64,000 nt of DNA from positions 1 to 64,000 of the forward strand of contig NZ_JAPMIU010000007.1 in the NCBI RefSeq assembly GCF_026410505.1. The letters are read 5' to 3'. Within the stretch, counting starts at the first letter, position 1; each line of letters begins with the position of its first letter. This document shows, in pieces, positions 62,866 to 64,000 of this stretch. Origin of the DNA: Frateuria hangzhouensis. Its GTDB lineage: Bacteria > Pseudomonadota > Gammaproteobacteria > Xanthomonadales > Rhodanobacteraceae. The notes under the pieces were generated by a model. It saw only the letters and a list, made by a program, of their open reading frames with translations, searched no databases and was not told the origin of the DNA. A program made the position numbers and the translations under genes.

Positions 62866-64000
62866 GCCGCTCTCCCGTCGCGCCGGCCGCATGCCGCGCT
62901 TCGAGCGGCGCGTGCTCTACGGCAGCCTGTGCGTCGCCGCGCCGGCAGGTGCGGCGCTGCTGGCGATGGCGCTGTGGCCGGAGCCGACGCTGCGCTGGTT
63001 GCTGCCACTGGCAGCGCTGGCCGCCACTGCGCTGGCGATGCGTTGGCAATACCGTCGCGTGGTGTTCCCGCTGTACACCCTCGGTGGCCTGCTCGAGGCC
63101 CTGCGCGAGGGCGACTACAGCCTGCGCGGGGTGCAGGGCGGCGTGCTCGGCGACGTGGTCTACGACATCAATGCGCTGGCCGAGCGGCTGCAGAAGGAGC
63201 GGCTGGAGTTCGAGGAGTCCGCGCACCTGCTGGGCAAGACGCTGGCGGCGCTGGACAGCGCGGTATTGGTGTTCGACGAGCGTTTGCGGCTGCGCCTGGT
63301 CAACCCGGCCGGGCTGCGCCTGCTGGATGCCGAGCGCCATCGCCTGTTCGGCCTGAGCGCCGCCGAACTGGGCTTGGCCGGGTTGCTGGAAGGGCCGGCG
63401 GCGCAAGTGCTGGCGCATGCCTTTCCCGGCCGCAGCGGACGCTTCGAGGTGCGCCATGCGGCCCTGCGCAGTGGCGGGCGCGGCGGACAGTTGCTGGTGA
63501 TCAACGACGTCGGCCGCGTGCTGCGCGAAGAGGAGCGGGCAGCCTGGCAGCGCCTGCTGCGCGTGCTCGGGCACGAAGTGAACAATTCGCTGGCGCCGAT
63601 CCAGTCGATGGCCGGCACGTTGGCGACGCTGGCCGCGCGCGAACCGCTGCCGGCGGACTGGCGCGAGGACTTTCGCGGCGGGCTGGAGGTGATCGGCAAC
63701 CGCGCCGGCGCGCTGGCGCGCTTCCTGGCCGGCTACAGCACGCTCGCGCGCCTGCCGCCGCCGCACCGGGCGGAGGTGGATGTACCCGCGCTGCTGGGCA
63801 AGGTGGCGCGCCTGCCGCTCAGCGCCAAGCCTGCGCCGGGCGCCAAGGGCGCCCGCCCGGACCGGCAGGTCATGCTGGAAGAGGGCGAGCCGCTGCGGAT
63901 CCTGGCCGACGCCGACCAGCTCGAACAGGCGCTGATCAACCTGCTGCGCAACGCGGTGGAGGCGGCCTCGGCGCAAGTGCGCCTGCGCTGGCGGCGCGAG
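62855..64000 (+). CDS. NtrY-like sensor histidine kinase (3' end outside window)
   Basis: 382 residues are visible from ATG 62855, overlapping the regulator gene by 11 bases; the frame is open to the window end. Two hydrophobic stretches near residues 23-60 (AAPAGAALLAMAL and LLPLAALAATALAM) anchor it. A PAS-like region (LDSAVLVFDERLRLRLVNPAG) leads to the H box RVLGHEVNNSLAPIQSMAG near residue 243, of NtrY type, and an N box LINLLRNAVEAA near residue 365. It should phosphorylate the preceding regulator. The signal is unknown. Confidence 0.9.
   Translation, partial: MSTEPLSRRAGRMPRFERRVLYGSLCVAAPAGAALLAMALWPEPTLRWLLPLAALAATALAMRWQYRRVVFPLYTLGGLLEALREGDYSLRGVQGGVLGDVVYDINALAERLQKERLEFEESAHLLGKTLAALDSAVLVFDERLRLRLVNPAGLRLLDAERHRLFGLSAAELGLAGLLEGPAAQVLAHAFPGRSGRFEVRHAALRSGGRGGQLLVINDVGRVLREEERAAWQRLLRVLGHEVNNSLAPIQSMAGTLATLAAREPLPADWREDFRGGLEVIGNRAGALARFLAGYSTLARLPPPHRAEVDVPALLGKVARLPLSAKPAPGAKGARPDRQVMLEEGEPLRILADADQLEQALINLLRNAVEAASAQVRLRWRRE

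Overview
The window is a GC-rich (roughly two-thirds G+C) gammaproteobacterial chromosome segment. The housekeeping genes (trmB, ilvE, metF, ahcY, ppc, rimK with its retropepsin-like partner), the large ABC exporter operons and the GTAGGAGCGCACC-type extragenic palindromes suggest Xanthomonadales, most likely Rhodanobacteraceae (Rhodanobacter/Dyella/Frateuria group). That placement is inference; no 16S rRNA or other phylogenetic marker was tested. No prophage, insertion sequence, CRISPR array or rRNA was seen.

Positions 1-34790 form a surface or exopolysaccharide (EPS) locus. It opens with the 3' end of a UDP-glucose dehydrogenase, a polysaccharide pyruvyltransferase, a GT2 glycosyltransferase, an EpsG-like polymerase, an asparagine-synthase-like enzyme lacking its glutaminase domain, a Tat-exported beta-helix protein and a GT4 glycosyltransferase. 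Next come five further exported beta-helix paralogues (8.2-16.5 kb) that share an upstream leader, then two duplicated GT2 genes and a methyltransferase. A plus-strand run follows: Wzx-like flippase, three sulfotransferases, cysD and a cysN-cysC fusion. The sulfation run can make PAPS from sulfate and ATP and use it, but no PAPS reductase is present, so a sulfated EPS is the natural reading. An exported tyrosinase stands apart. A minus-strand set (GT4, TupA-like ATP-grasp ligase, second flippase, WecA/MraY-like initiating transferase) closes the locus.

Positions 35000-51557 are mainly core functions: an SLC13/TrkA-C permease (possibly sulfate), trmB, a secreted FecR/DUF6600-type protein with a very basic tail, tRNA-Gly(CCC), a zinc-protease-like protein with RimK, a two-component system preceded by a candidate small structured RNA, ilvE, a DUF4124-like protein, metF, ahcY under an S-adenosylhomocysteine (SAH) riboswitch, and ppc.

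Positions 51658-64000 hold a self-contained export unit: a near-perfect sigma-54 promoter almost touching the first start codon, an HlyD/MacA-type adaptor, a MacB/LolD-type ATPase, three long FtsX-type permeases, a sigma-54-dependent response regulator and an NtrY-like kinase cut by the window end. The operon appears to encode the activator of its own promoter.

The most interesting system is the EPS locus. Sulfation, pyruvylation and probable amidation genes lie with a six-member family of exported beta-helix proteins, five of them under one shared regulatory leader.
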